11,720 nucleotides of DNA, from the NCBI GenBank assembly GCA_021442965.1, contig JABUUX010000007.1, forward strand, positions 1-11,720, read 5' to 3'. Source of the DNA: Treponema sp. GTDB lineage: Bacteria; Spirochaetota; Spirochaetia; Treponematales; Treponemataceae. The notes beneath the pieces are model-generated. The model did no database searches and was not told the DNA's origin. It saw only the letters and a list, made by a program, of their open reading frames with translations. Shown here in pieces: positions 1 through 7,800 of this stretch; within the stretch, counting starts at the first letter, position 1, and every line of letters starts with the position of its first letter. The position numbers and the translations under genes are program-made.

Positions 1-44
1 GTCACCTTTTTTGCACCAGTCGTTTTTTAATGTGTAACTTTTTA

Positions 45-132
45 GGGGTGCAGATCAGAGCAACAGGAAGTTGCGACCAGAACCCCAAATCCTGTCATCA
101 AGACAAGGGCTTTCACTTTGGTGAAAGCCTTT
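45..132 (+). ncRNA. Possible small structured RNA ending in a terminator
   Basis: GGGGT (45-49) can pair with ACCCC (82-86). Inside that pair, GCAAC (60-64) and GTTGC (70-74) form a hairpin with loop AGGAA, leaving an internal loop of about 10 and 7 bases. CCTGTC (91-96) can then pair with GACAAGG (102-108) with one bulged A. The terminator hairpin begins immediately after. Three nested or consecutive stems leading into a terminator suggest a short RNA or the structured 3' end of a transcript from outside the window. I do not recognise the family. It is not a tRNA: there is no T-arm motif and no matching acceptor stem. No promoter is evident in the first 44 bases. Confidence 0.25.
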
Positions 133-140
133 TTTGTTTT
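105..140 (+). terminator. Strong rho-independent terminator, rightward
   Basis: GGCTTTCAC (108-116) and GTGAAAGCC (121-129) form a perfect 9-bp stem around a TTTG loop. A G-T and two A-T pairs extend it, and a T-rich tail (130-140) follows. It ends a rightward transcript whose gene lies mostly or wholly before the window. Confidence 0.8.
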
Positions 141-154
141 AAAGTGGATGACCT

Positions 155-184
155 AAAAAATGCCTTGTGTTTCGCATTTTTTTT
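155..184. terminator. Weak A/T hairpin, possible second terminator
   Basis: AAAAAATGC (155-163) and GCATTTTTT (174-182) form a 9-bp stem with a 10-base loop, followed by two more T's. Only two pairs are G-C, so it would be a weak terminator. Its A/T symmetry would let it work in either direction, and it could back up the stronger terminator just upstream. Confidence 0.35.
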
Positions 185-204
185 AACGGTCTTCCATATA
201 TCAC

Positions 205-222
205 GAAGGTGCCAGCACCTTC
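205..222. repeat. Near-perfect palindrome GAAGGTGC-CA-GCACCTTC
   Basis: Two perfect 8-base arms are separated by only CA. No T-tract follows on either strand, so a terminator role is unlikely. It is more G+C-rich than its surroundings and directly abuts a second imperfect inverted repeat (223-259), which together look like a REP-like intergenic repeat unit. Whether it recurs in the genome cannot be seen here. Confidence 0.5.
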
Positions 223-259
223 CTCTCAGGATTTGAAACGTAGTGAGCAAATCAGAGAG
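223..259. repeat. Imperfect inverted repeat next to the palindrome
   Basis: CTCTC (223-227) pairs with GAGAG (255-259), and GATTTG (230-235) pairs with CAAATC (248-253). A small internal loop lies between the two pairings and a 12-base terminal loop caps them. With 205-222 it forms a two-hairpin unit typical in shape of extragenic palindromic repeats. Function unknown. Confidence 0.4.
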
Positions 260-278
260 TCAAACATATTTTTTGATA

Positions 279-310
279 TAAAAAAAACACTCCGTTATTG
301 CGAAGTGTTT
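279..310 (-). terminator. Terminator for the leftward genes
   Basis: AAACACT (285-291) and AGTGTTT (304-310) form a 7-bp stem, extended by a CG/CG pair beyond one mismatch, with loop TTATTG. Read on the minus strand, the run of A's at 279-287 becomes a T-tract after the hairpin. It lies about 136 bases past the stop of the small gene, so it is the likely end of transcripts covering that gene and perhaps the M16 peptidase gene. Confidence 0.55.
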
Positions 311-321
311 AACTAATGAAT

Positions 322-451
322 GATTAAGGGCATCTCTAAAAATATATATATGAGATGACATTCGAGTTTTTCGGCTGGAAATTACAAGGCGAAAAACATC
401 GCATTTTCAAGGTTGTTTCTAAAATTGGAATTTTTAGAGACTTCATTAATC
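322..451. mobile_element. MITE-like inverted-repeat element
   Basis: TCTCTAAAAAT (333-343) and ATTTTTAGAGA (430-440) are perfect 11-base inverted repeats. After five unmatched bases on each side they continue as GATTAA (322-327) and TTAATC (446-451), so 17 of 22 arm positions match. Inside, GTTTTTCG (366-373) and CGAAAAAC (390-397) form another perfect 8-bp hairpin. The roughly 130-base size, terminal inverted repeats and lack of coding capacity suit a miniature transposable element or a mobile intergenic repeat. No clear target-site duplication is visible and no parent insertion sequence is in the window. The right arm supplies the stop codon of the adjacent minus-strand gene. Confidence 0.45.
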
Positions 452-664
452 GAAAAGTTTATCGATAGATTTGTTCAATTCATTTTGTTCCTTAGGGAAG
501 TTTTCGTCAAGGAACTCAAAGCAGGCAACAGCTGCACGCTGAGCATGTTCATACCAAATAGAGTAGAGCTCTGATTTCAGTTCATCTCCAGGGAATGGAG
601 CACCCTGAATATCGGAAACCAATTCTCGAAGCATTTTTATACATTCTTTTGTTTTTTTATCCAT
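446..664 (-). CDS. Small acidic helical protein of unknown function
   Basis: I do not recognise the 72-residue product. It is charged and probably all-helical, has no signal peptide or membrane segment, and should be cytosolic. Visible pieces are a basic N-terminus (MDKKTKE), a middle containing GAPFPGDELK (residues 21-30), an aromatic helix with YSIWYEHAQR (34-43), and an acidic C-terminal half. The ATG at 664 is chosen because AAAGGGAG (680-673) lies 8 bases upstream, the clearest ribosome binding site in the window. An ATG at 727 in the same frame lacks one, and translation from there would read through that site. The gene follows the M16 peptidase gene with 32 bases between them and has its own promoter-like sequence in the end of that gene. 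Its stop codon lies inside an inverted-repeat arm, so the C-terminus may have been altered by insertion of that element. Confidence 0.7.
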   Translation of the reverse strand: MDKKTKECIKMLRELVSDIQGAPFPGDELKSELYSIWYEHAQRAAVACFEFLDENFPKEQNELNKSIDKLFD

Positions 665-672
665 AAGAAACA

Positions 673-724
673 CTCCCTTTGTTGTGTTAAAAATTATTAT
701 AGTGGCATTTTTATAATATTTCCA
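673..724 (-). promoter_or_regulatory. Promoter and ribosome binding site of the small gene
   Basis: On the minus strand, TGGAAA (724-719) and a perfect TATAAT (701-696) are 17 bases apart, matching a sigma-70-type promoter. Transcription would start near 689, giving a leader of about 25 bases with the Shine-Dalgarno AAAGGGAG at 680-673. The promoter overlaps the last codons of the M16 gene, so the small gene may be expressed independently of it. Confidence 0.5.
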
Positions 725-3708
725 CAAATTTCTGTATTTTTACTGCACATTATAGCTCCTACATTTTTCATTTTTTCAGAAATTGAACCTTCGTATAATC
801 TTTTAGCTGCATTTTTTAAATCTTCTGGTTTTAGTTTTAGTACCAGTTCCAGTGCTTTATCTACCTGCTCTTTAGTTTGTGCATACATAAGTTTATTGCA
901 CATAATATTTCCGTGATTCTGAGGTGTGCGAGGTGTTGCAAAGGAGGAATATACAGTAATGATTGAAGAGTCTGTTTCGTCTTTTGAAAAGTCGTGTTCT
1001 GAAGTTTCTTTTAGGGCTTCTTCAAAAATCGGGAAGGAATCTTTTGGAGAAGGGTCACGATAGGTGGTCATTACACCAGTTTTGTCTCCGGAATCGCAAT
1101 ACATATAAGCACCGTAACAGCCGTGTACGGTACGGAGTTTTTCCCAGAAAGGATGAGTGTTTATCCATTCGCAAAGTGTACTTTCTGCAGCATATTCAGA
1201 GGTTATGGAGGCTGAGTTTTCAAAGGCTTTAGCTGCATATCCTACCTGAATATCGACCGGAATTACATCAATATTGTTTGAATCCTGACTAAGAATCAAT
1301 TTTTTTAATTCTGTATAATCGGGTCTTTTAGAAGGTTTTAAAGTTTTAAGATCTGATTTTGAAATAAAGCCTGGAATCAATTTTTCTGCATGTTCCATAG
1401 AGTCTTTATCAGCAATAATTCGTATAAGACTTCCAGAATCCTTTATACGTTTATACATAGATTCGAATTTTTTTAATATCTGAGGAGCATCTTTTTCTTT
1501 GTATTCAATTCCGTATTTAAGTTGTGTGATTCCATAAAATATTTCCTGAATTAATGATTCCCGGCTTTCGTTTAATTTTGCACGTTTGGTACAGAATCCC
1601 ATTCCTCCAGCAACCAAAGAAGATTTTCTTTCATTGTTACATTCTCGGATAAGTGTTTTCATACGGGATTTGTCTTTAAAATCAATTCCTGTAAGTATGT
1701 CTGAAAGAAGATTGATTCCTTCTTCCAGTTTTTCATCAAGAATTTTCATTGTAAAGTAAACCCATTCACGTCCAATGAAATTTTTATCTTCGTATTTTTT
1801 TATAAATTCATCAGCCATATAATTGTGACGTGTTGTGCCACAAAGTAAATCTGTGCTGACATCTCCTGCAATTTTATTGGCTTCCAAAATACATTTATCC
1901 CATTTTTTTCCTTTCCAGCCTAAATCCAAAAGTGTATCGCAAAATAAAGGAATATCAAGATATGAATCTGCAGGTAAACTGTCTGCCGGGAAATATACTG
2001 AAAAATATATTATACCGTTTGTAGGCTGTACTGATTTCAAGAATGTAAGCTCATTTACGGTATTAATTTCAGGTTTCTGAAAATTAAAGTCCACTGGAAG
2101 CTCAGATGTTTCAAGTCGCTTCAGACATTTTAATGCTTCTTCTGAATCAGGAGTTTCCTGAAATTTATGGAGTGAATCTAGTTCTACTTTAAGTTTTTCT
2201 TTATCTAAAACTTTTTCGGCATTGATTAAGATTTCAGTTTCTTTTGTATTTCTTTCTGTTAGGAAAGCTTCAGAAGGTTCAACAGTAATGAAGATTTTTC
2301 CGTTATCATTTATGAAATATTTTTCCATAAGAGATTTAAAATATTTCGGATTTGATTTGAGTTCTTCTTTTACTTTTGCAAATGCTTGAATAGGTGAAAG
2401 CTGGTTTGTAGGGTGCAGTCCGTAATTCCATCCGTCCAAAACTTTATTCATCAGTTCCAGAGCTTTAGGACCGCCGTGACGGTTTTCTTCTCTTAGTAAA
2501 AAATCTATGGCCATTACACTAGCATCAATTTCATCCTGTGTAAGCCCTTTTTTGTAAATGTCTTTCAGAGCTTTTTGAATCAGTTTTTGCAATTTATCTG
2601 TATTCTTTGGTTTTACACCTATAGCCCCCAGACAGAAAAATCCCTGCCGTTCTTCTGAAAATTCACCGCAGTAAGTATCTTCAGCAAGTCCGGATTCTTT
2701 TATGGCTTTTGAAAGTGGTGCTGAATCTGAGCCAAAAAGCACTTCCATAAGAAAGATTTTTTCCATATCAGGATTACCTGAATACAAACACATTCCGGTA
2801 AAGCAGCCGTCAGGTCCGGATTTTGGACCATAAAAATGAAAATTGCCTGTTCGTTTGTAGTCCGGTGTGATTTTTGTAAGTTCTCTAATTTCCGGTCTGA
2901 TTACTGTAAGTGAGGATTTGTAATTTGGGTGTTCTCCTTTAAAGTTATATTTTTTTTCCAGCCGTAAAATAAAATTTTCTGATAAATAATCCAGCTGTTT
3001 TTCTGTTGGAATGTTTCCGCACATATAAAAAAGACAGTTATCTGGCGAATAATAGGTTTTATGGAAAGCAAGGAATTCTTCATAAGTGAAGGAAGGAATT
3101 TCTAAAGGATCTCCTCCCGATACGTATTCATAAGTTGTATTCGGGAACATTGTTTTTGTAATCTGGCTGTATACTGAGGTGTAAAAATTTGAAAAAGAAC
3201 CTTTCATTTCATTGTAAACAACTCCCTGAATAGAAAGTTTGTCTTTTTCATTTTCTGTGTCTGACAGTTCAAACCTGTGAGCTTCCTGCATAAAGGTATT
3301 TTTTGAAAGAGTTGGAAAGAAAACAGCATCGGCATAACAGTCCAAAAGATAGAAGTATTGTTTTTCTATTTGGCTTGCGGCCGGATAGCAGGTTTTGTCC
3401 GGATAGGTCATGGCATTAAAAAATGTTGTGACACTCTTACTTGCAGCTGTGATGAAAGGTTCTTTAAGAGGGTATTTTTCTGATCCGCAAAGAACAGAAT
3501 GTTCCAGAATATGAGGTGCTCCTTTTGAATTAGAAACTGGAGTTCTGAAACAGAAAGAAAATAGATTTTCCGGATCTTCGTTCAAAAGATGGAAAACTTC
3601 CAAACCGGTTGTACGGTGTCTTAAATAAATACCTTTGCATTTGTAATCAACTACATCAGTAACATCAATAACATAAAAATCTTTGTAAATCTCACCTTTT
3701 TCTAACAT
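697..3708 (-). CDS. M16C family zinc oligopeptidase, PreP-like
   Basis: The 1003-residue protein is a full-length M16C (presequence protease/falcilysin-type) peptidase, which degrades unfolded peptides inside a closed two-half chamber. The inverted zinc motif HILEH is at residues 66-70 and the distal ligand is E167 in VVYNEMKG. That 97-residue gap is close to the 96 between H81 and E177 of Arabidopsis PreP1. The catalytically dead second half carries the substrate-binding Arg/Tyr pair, R859 and Y865, with the same 6-residue spacing as PreP1 R848/Y854. There is no signal peptide, so it should be cytosolic and probably clears peptide debris. The ATG at 3708 gives the best N-terminus (MLEKGEIYKDF). 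A TTG at 3726 would add six residues and has no ribosome binding site. The ATG also lacks one. Family assignment is firm; the physiological substrates are unknown. Confidence 0.92.
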   Translation of the reverse strand: MLEKGEIYKDFYVIDVTDVVDYKCKGIYLRHRTTGLEVFHLLNEDPENLFSFCFRTPVSNSKGAPHILEHSVLCGSEKYPLKEPFITAASKSVTTFFNAMTYPDKTCYPAASQIEKQYFYLLDCYADAVFFPTLSKNTFMQEAHRFELSDTENEKDKLSIQGVVYNEMKGSFSNFYTSVYSQITKTMFPNTTYEYVSGGDPLEIPSFTYEEFLAFHKTYYSPDNCLFYMCGNIPTEKQLDYLSENFILRLEKKYNFKGEHPNYKSSLTVIRPEIRELTKITPDYKRTGNFHFYGPKSGPDGCFTGMCLYSGNPDMEKIFLMEVLFGSDSAPLSKAIKESGLAEDTYCGEFSEERQGFFCLGAIGVKPKNTDKLQKLIQKALKDIYKKGLTQDEIDASVMAIDFLLREENRHGGPKALELMNKVLDGWNYGLHPTNQLSPIQAFAKVKEELKSNPKYFKSLMEKYFINDNGKIFITVEPSEAFLTERNTKETEILINAEKVLDKEKLKVELDSLHKFQETPDSEEALKCLKRLETSELPVDFNFQKPEINTVNELTFLKSVQPTNGIIYFSVYFPADSLPADSYLDIPLFCDTLLDLGWKGKKWDKCILEANKIAGDVSTDLLCGTTRHNYMADEFIKKYEDKNFIGREWVYFTMKILDEKLEEGINLLSDILTGIDFKDKSRMKTLIRECNNERKSSLVAGGMGFCTKRAKLNESRESLIQEIFYGITQLKYGIEYKEKDAPQILKKFESMYKRIKDSGSLIRIIADKDSMEHAEKLIPGFISKSDLKTLKPSKRPDYTELKKLILSQDSNNIDVIPVDIQVGYAAKAFENSASITSEYAAESTLCEWINTHPFWEKLRTVHGCYGAYMYCDSGDKTGVMTTYRDPSPKDSFPIFEEALKETSEHDFSKDETDSSIITVYSSFATPRTPQNHGNIMCNKLMYAQTKEQVDKALELVLKLKPEDLKNAAKRLYEGSISEKMKNVGAIMCSKNTEICGNIIKMPL

Positions 3709-3763
3709 ATTATAAGTATACCACAAAAAAGGTTAAATTTAAGTTTTTCTTATGTAATGTCAA
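3709..3763 (-). promoter_or_regulatory. Promoter candidates for the M16 peptidase gene
   Basis: Two arrangements are possible on the minus strand. A perfect -35 TTGACA (3763-3758) is followed after 16 bases by TAAATT (3741-3736), giving a leader of about 20 bases without a Shine-Dalgarno. Alternatively TATACT (3720-3715) ends 6 bases before the ATG, which would make the mRNA leaderless, but its -35 is poor. TATAAT (3714-3709) directly abuts the start codon and is too close to serve this ATG. Confidence 0.45.
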
Positions 3764-3814
3764 AGATTATATTCAATCGTTCCTTGTTTATAAAAAACTT
3801 ATCAGACATTTTTC

Positions 3815-3862
3815 TTATTCTTAGTTTTTTACTTAAATTATTTCTTGTTTTTTACTTAAATT
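3815..3862 (+). repeat. 23-bp tandem repeat upstream of lacI-type gene
   Basis: Two units (3815-3839 and 3838-3862, period 23 bases) share an identical 16-base core, GTTTTTTACTTAAATT, at 3824-3839 and 3847-3862. The second copy supplies the candidate -35 of the LacI-type gene. A related AAATTTAAGT lies in the opposite orientation near 3735-3744, by the M16 promoter. It may be a repeated regulator site or a simple slippage duplication in AT-rich DNA. Confidence 0.55.
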
Positions 3863-3872
3863 GCATTATAAT
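3845..3872 (+). promoter_or_regulatory. Promoter of the LacI-type gene
   Basis: TTGTTT (3845-3850) and a perfect TATAAT (3867-3872) are 16 bases apart. Only 8 bases separate the -10 from the ATG, so the leader would be two bases at most. No Shine-Dalgarno is present. Confidence 0.5.
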
Positions 3873-3880
3873 TAAGCAAT
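3860..3880. promoter_or_regulatory. Candidate operator over the lacI-type promoter
   Basis: ATTGC (3860-3864) and GCAAT (3876-3880) are inverted around an 11-base centre, and 8 of the 10 possible base pairs match. The 21-base site covers the -10 and ends against the ATG. Its odd-length dyad with ATTG/CAAT arms resembles the general form of the E. coli lac operator. Self-repression by the LacI-type product is an inference. Confidence 0.35.
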
Positions 3881-4894
3881 ATGGAAAAAAGAGTGAAAGT
3901 AAGGCTTTCTGACATTGCAGATAAGTTAAATATCAGTACAGTTACTGTTTCCAAAGCATTGGCAAATAAAGATGGTGTTGGAGATGATTTAAGAAAAAAA
4001 ATTAAAGCACTGGCCGAAGAAATGGGATACCGCACAAAGCGTAATTCAGACAGCGGGGCTAAAATTACAGGCAATATTGGGATTTTAATTCCGTCCAGAT
4101 TTTTTGCACCAAGTTCATCTTTCTACTGGTATTTATTTAATAATCTTTCAACCGAACTTTTACAGAGAAGTTATTATTCTATTATGGAACTTTTAAGTCC
4201 AGAAGATGAAAAAAATGGAATACTTCCTCATATCTTACAGGATGGAAAGGTTGATGGACTGATTATTTTGGGGCAGGTAAGTAATGAATATCTGGATTAT
4301 TTAAGTGCTCATTATGATGATTTTATTCTTTTGGATTTTTACACAAATAAGGTAAATCTGGATTGCGTTGCAGATGATAATTTTTACTGTTCCTATATGC
4401 TTACAAGTTATGTTATTTCTCAGGGACATAAGAAACTTCGTTTTGTTGGAAATTTTGATTCCACTACTTCAATTAGAGACCGTTATATGGGATTTGCAAA
4501 AGCTCTGATGGAAAATGGAATTGAAGTTGTTAAAGACGAAATTATAAGCGACCGTGACAGTGAAGGTCATGCAGTCCCTATTGAACTGCCATTAAAAGAT
4601 ATGCCGACTGCATTTATTTGTAACTGTGATGAAACAGCTGCTCTTGTAGAACAGACTCTTATAGAAAAAGGATACAGAGTGCCGGAAGATGTTTCAGTTA
4701 CAGGTTTTGATAATTATATAGCACAGAATACTTGTCCGGTTCCTCTTACAACTGTATCTATTAGAGTGGAAGATACAACTTCGGTTGCTGCAGAACTGAT
4801 AATTAATAAAATTACTGACCAGCCGTATATAAGAGGTCGTCATCTAATTAGCGGAAGTATTGTTTTAAGAGACAGTGTTGCTCCTGTAAAATGA
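3881..4894 (+). CDS. LacI-family transcriptional regulator
   Basis: The 337-residue protein has the LacI layout. The N-terminal helix-turn-helix (about residues 8-28) contains LSDIADKLNISTVTVSKAL, and the DNA-binding domain ends at GYR (49-51). A periplasmic-binding-protein-like effector domain runs from about residue 64 to the end, with VDGLIILG and a late VTGFDN motif typical of the family. The linker after GYR lacks the usual NxxAxxL hinge-helix pattern, so it may bind DNA somewhat differently. LacI regulators generally sense sugars or nucleosides, but the ligand cannot be read from the sequence. No transport or sugar-degradation gene lies nearby. The stop codon overlaps the next gene's start by four bases (ATGA), implying translational coupling. 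The start is the first ATG after the promoter and gives the expected N-terminus. Confidence 0.92.
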   Translation: MEKRVKVRLSDIADKLNISTVTVSKALANKDGVGDDLRKKIKALAEEMGYRTKRNSDSGAKITGNIGILIPSRFFAPSSSFYWYLFNNLSTELLQRSYYSIMELLSPEDEKNGILPHILQDGKVDGLIILGQVSNEYLDYLSAHYDDFILLDFYTNKVNLDCVADDNFYCSYMLTSYVISQGHKKLRFVGNFDSTTSIRDRYMGFAKALMENGIEVVKDEIISDRDSEGHAVPIELPLKDMPTAFICNCDETAALVEQTLIEKGYRVPEDVSVTGFDNYIAQNTCPVPLTTVSIRVEDTTSVAAELIINKITDQPYIRGRHLISGSIVLRDSVAPVK

Positions 4895-7800
4895 TAAGAA
4901 AAAAATCTAAGATATATATATTATCTTTCTTATTACTGATTTGCATTTTACAGGCTGGGTTTGCATATACTCCTGATGTTTGGGAAAAAGGTGTAAGACC
5001 CGATTATTCAAAAATTGATTCTTATGTTCGTGAGTGCGGCAGTAAGTGCGGAAAAACTCCTCAGGAAGTTGCAGAAAAAATTACCGCTTTTGCTGAAAGT
5101 GATTTAGAAAAAGCCCGAGCGGTTTTTGACTGGCTTTCATTTTATATCAGTTATGATACAACTTATTCTGTTTATTCAGCTGAAGGTGCATTTAAAAATA
5201 AAAAATCTGTGTGTCAGGGGTATGCAGATTTGTTTACAATTATGGCCACTCATGTAGGTTTGGATGCATGGACTGTTACAGGAAATGCCAAAGATTATTT
5301 TTCCTCAAAGGGACGTAAATATAATGGAACTAGCGGACATGCCTGGAATATAGTTTCTTTGGCGGATAGAGAAATCCTTGTGGATTCAACATGGGGGGCG
5401 GGGTATGTAAACGGTAATACGTTTCACCGGTCTTTTGATGATGAATGGTTTGATACACATCCTGCCGTTTTTATTTTTTCTCATCTTCCTGCAAACACAG
5501 AATATGAACTTCTTGATACAATAATTTATGAAGATGAGTTTTGGATGCTGCCTTTTGTAAATCCTATTTTAGTAAAATGCGGAATTAATCCTAGAGAAAT
5601 TTTTCATTATTTTTTGACTCATCCTGAGTCAAATAGCTTTACTGTTTATTCAAAATTTTCTTTTGCAGATGATAATGGTTTTAAAATTTTAGAAATGCCT
5701 CTTAGTGGAAAATTATTGTCTAAGAAAGAATATACATTCCGTTTTAAATATTTTGAGCCGGTTAAACTTGAAAATATGATTTACAAGCCAGATGAAGATG
5801 GAATAATAACAATCAAAAAATCTTTTAACGGAAGCGGAAATCTGTTGTTTACTGATATGAAAGGACAGGGGCTTTTTAAATATGATCTTGTAACAGAAGA
5901 AGTTTATAGTAAATATTCTTATTCTAAAAGAAAAGCTAAAAAAGATTTTTTGACTTCAGCAAAAAGGCTTCATAAAAAATATAAAGACGGTATTTTAGTA
6001 GTTCCGGTTTCTGAAGACGATAATCTATATGTTGTGGTAAAAAAAGATTCGCAAGGAAATTTGGAGTACACTTCAGAAACAGATTTATCTCAGGCAAGAT
6101 TATTATGTAATTTAAACACACTGAATCCTACATTCGGACAGTTTTATGAACTTCAAAATGACGGAAGCCGGGTGAATAAAGATCCGGAATTACTGGCATT
6201 AAGACTTCCTAAGAAGGAAGAAGCTGAAAGAATTTTTGAATTAATCTCTAAAGAAAATGATGAAATAAAAAATATTTGGTATGAAAAAGGTGCATCATCG
6301 AATGATGACGAAATATGTTCTGACATTCGCTATTTTTTTCCTGTTATAAATTTGAGTGATACGCCGGATGCAAATTATTTTCTAGGCTCTCTTTACGGTT
6401 CAAAAAATTATATTCCAAATGATTTTGACAAGTCATTTTATTATTACAGACGAAGCGCTCTTCAAGGTTCTGCAGATGGAATGAGTCTTCTTGGTGTTTG
6501 TTATGAACATGGAATTGGAACAACGCAGTCTCTTTCGGAAGCAAAAAAATGGTATCAAAAAAGTGTGGAGGTTAATCCCGTTCTTCATAATAACTATTAT
6601 AATCTTGCCAAAGTTTCTGCAAAGGTTGGGAATTATGATGAAATGATTCACTGGCTAAAAGAAGGTGCAGATGCCGGAAATAAAAATTGTGCCGGAGATC
6701 TTTCTGATTGCTATAGAAACGGAAACTATGTTGATGCAGATGAAGAAAAAGCTTTTTTTTACTGCGAAAGAGCATGGATCCTTGGAAATTATGAAGTGGC
6801 ACTCACTCTTTCAAGAGATTATCTTTCCAGAAATGAAAATGAAAAAGCATTTAAGGTCATTGAAGAGGCAACAAAAAAAAGTTCAGATATGATTTTATGG
6901 GATGAACTTATCTGGATGTATTCTAACGGTATCGGTTGCTCAGAAAATAAATTCAAGGCTGCAGAAATCAGTGAAAAACTTTATAAGAAAGGCAGTCATC
7001 TGGCAGCGGCTCGTTATGCATCTTTTTTGTTTTTTGGTCAGTATAAAACCCGAAATTTGCAGTCAATTCTTGATGCTGTAAATTTTGCTATGGAAGACTT
7101 TTCTTATTACCTGGGAGAACTGGCCGAATATAAAGAATCCCTTCAGAAGACAAAAGAAATTGTAGAAAACTTAATGAAACGTCTTCCTGAAATTACAGCT
7201 AACCCAGATGCATTTTTAAAAAATATACCGGTAAATATTGGAATAGATGCTTACACAAATAAAATCTTTTCATACATCAACAATGCAGAAAGTCTTTTTG
7301 GTGATGTTTTAAAAGATGCTGATTTTTATCAGAAATTTTCTTCTTCGGATTTAGACTCCAAAATTTTTGAACCTGTAAACAGGCTGTATCAAAATGAAGA
7401 TTTGAATGGATATAGTAAAATTTTGGTTGTATTCTTAGGAACTAATACTAAGTCAAATAAATATGCTGATACGATTTACAATCAGAAAGATTTTTTTACT
7501 TCAAAAAAAATGGAAATGCATAAAGAATGGTACAGATTTGATAAAAGTTTATCGGAATACTATGATGCAATTTTTATTTTACCGGGAAGTAATTTTCATA
7601 ATTCAATCAAAGTTTTGTGTTCAAAACTGAATCCTCTTTCTCAAATGGATATAATGACTGTGAATACATCATTTACACTTTCTGAAGAAACACAGAGAAC
7701 TTTTAAATCATTTTATATAAACTCAGTAGAGGCTGGGAATTTTCCACGATTTTATCTTCTTGGAGACAAAACTGACAGTACACAGAAATTAATCAATATG

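Larger units (their letters stand above)
1..445. other. Gene-free region with terminators and palindromic repeats
   Basis: I find no credible protein gene in these 445 bases. One frame stays open from base 3 to 236, but it runs straight through a strong terminator hairpin and its product resembles nothing I know. The region instead holds a foldable segment (45-108), a rightward terminator (105-140), a second A/T hairpin (155-184), two neighbouring inverted repeats (205-259), a leftward terminator (279-310) and a larger inverted-repeat element (322-451). The rightward terminator implies a transcript entering from the left edge or starting in the first bases. The leftward one fits the end of the minus-strand genes. 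Confidence 0.7.

Noticed and set aside
45..100. A tRNA or tRNA remnant
   Set aside because: Some bases resemble tRNA ends, but there is no T-arm motif, no acceptor pairing and no plausible anticodon arm.
3..236. Open frame across the start of the window as a small protein gene
   Set aside because: It runs through a strong terminator hairpin and a second hairpin, lacks a ribosome binding site and has no recognisable product.
665..727. Upstream ATG at 727 as the start of the small gene
   Set aside because: The 21 extra residues would be encoded across the promoter and the Shine-Dalgarno that serve the ATG at 664.
3709..3726. TTG at 3726 as the start of the M16 peptidase
   Set aside because: It adds six residues of no family value, has no ribosome binding site and overlaps -10-like sequences; the ATG at 3708 is simpler.
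4933..4944. Lipoprotein signal with Cys18 in the 4891-8109 protein
   Set aside because: The cysteine lies inside the hydrophobic core with Ile at -1, not Gly, Ala or Ser, and a normal cleavage site AGFA follows at residue 25.
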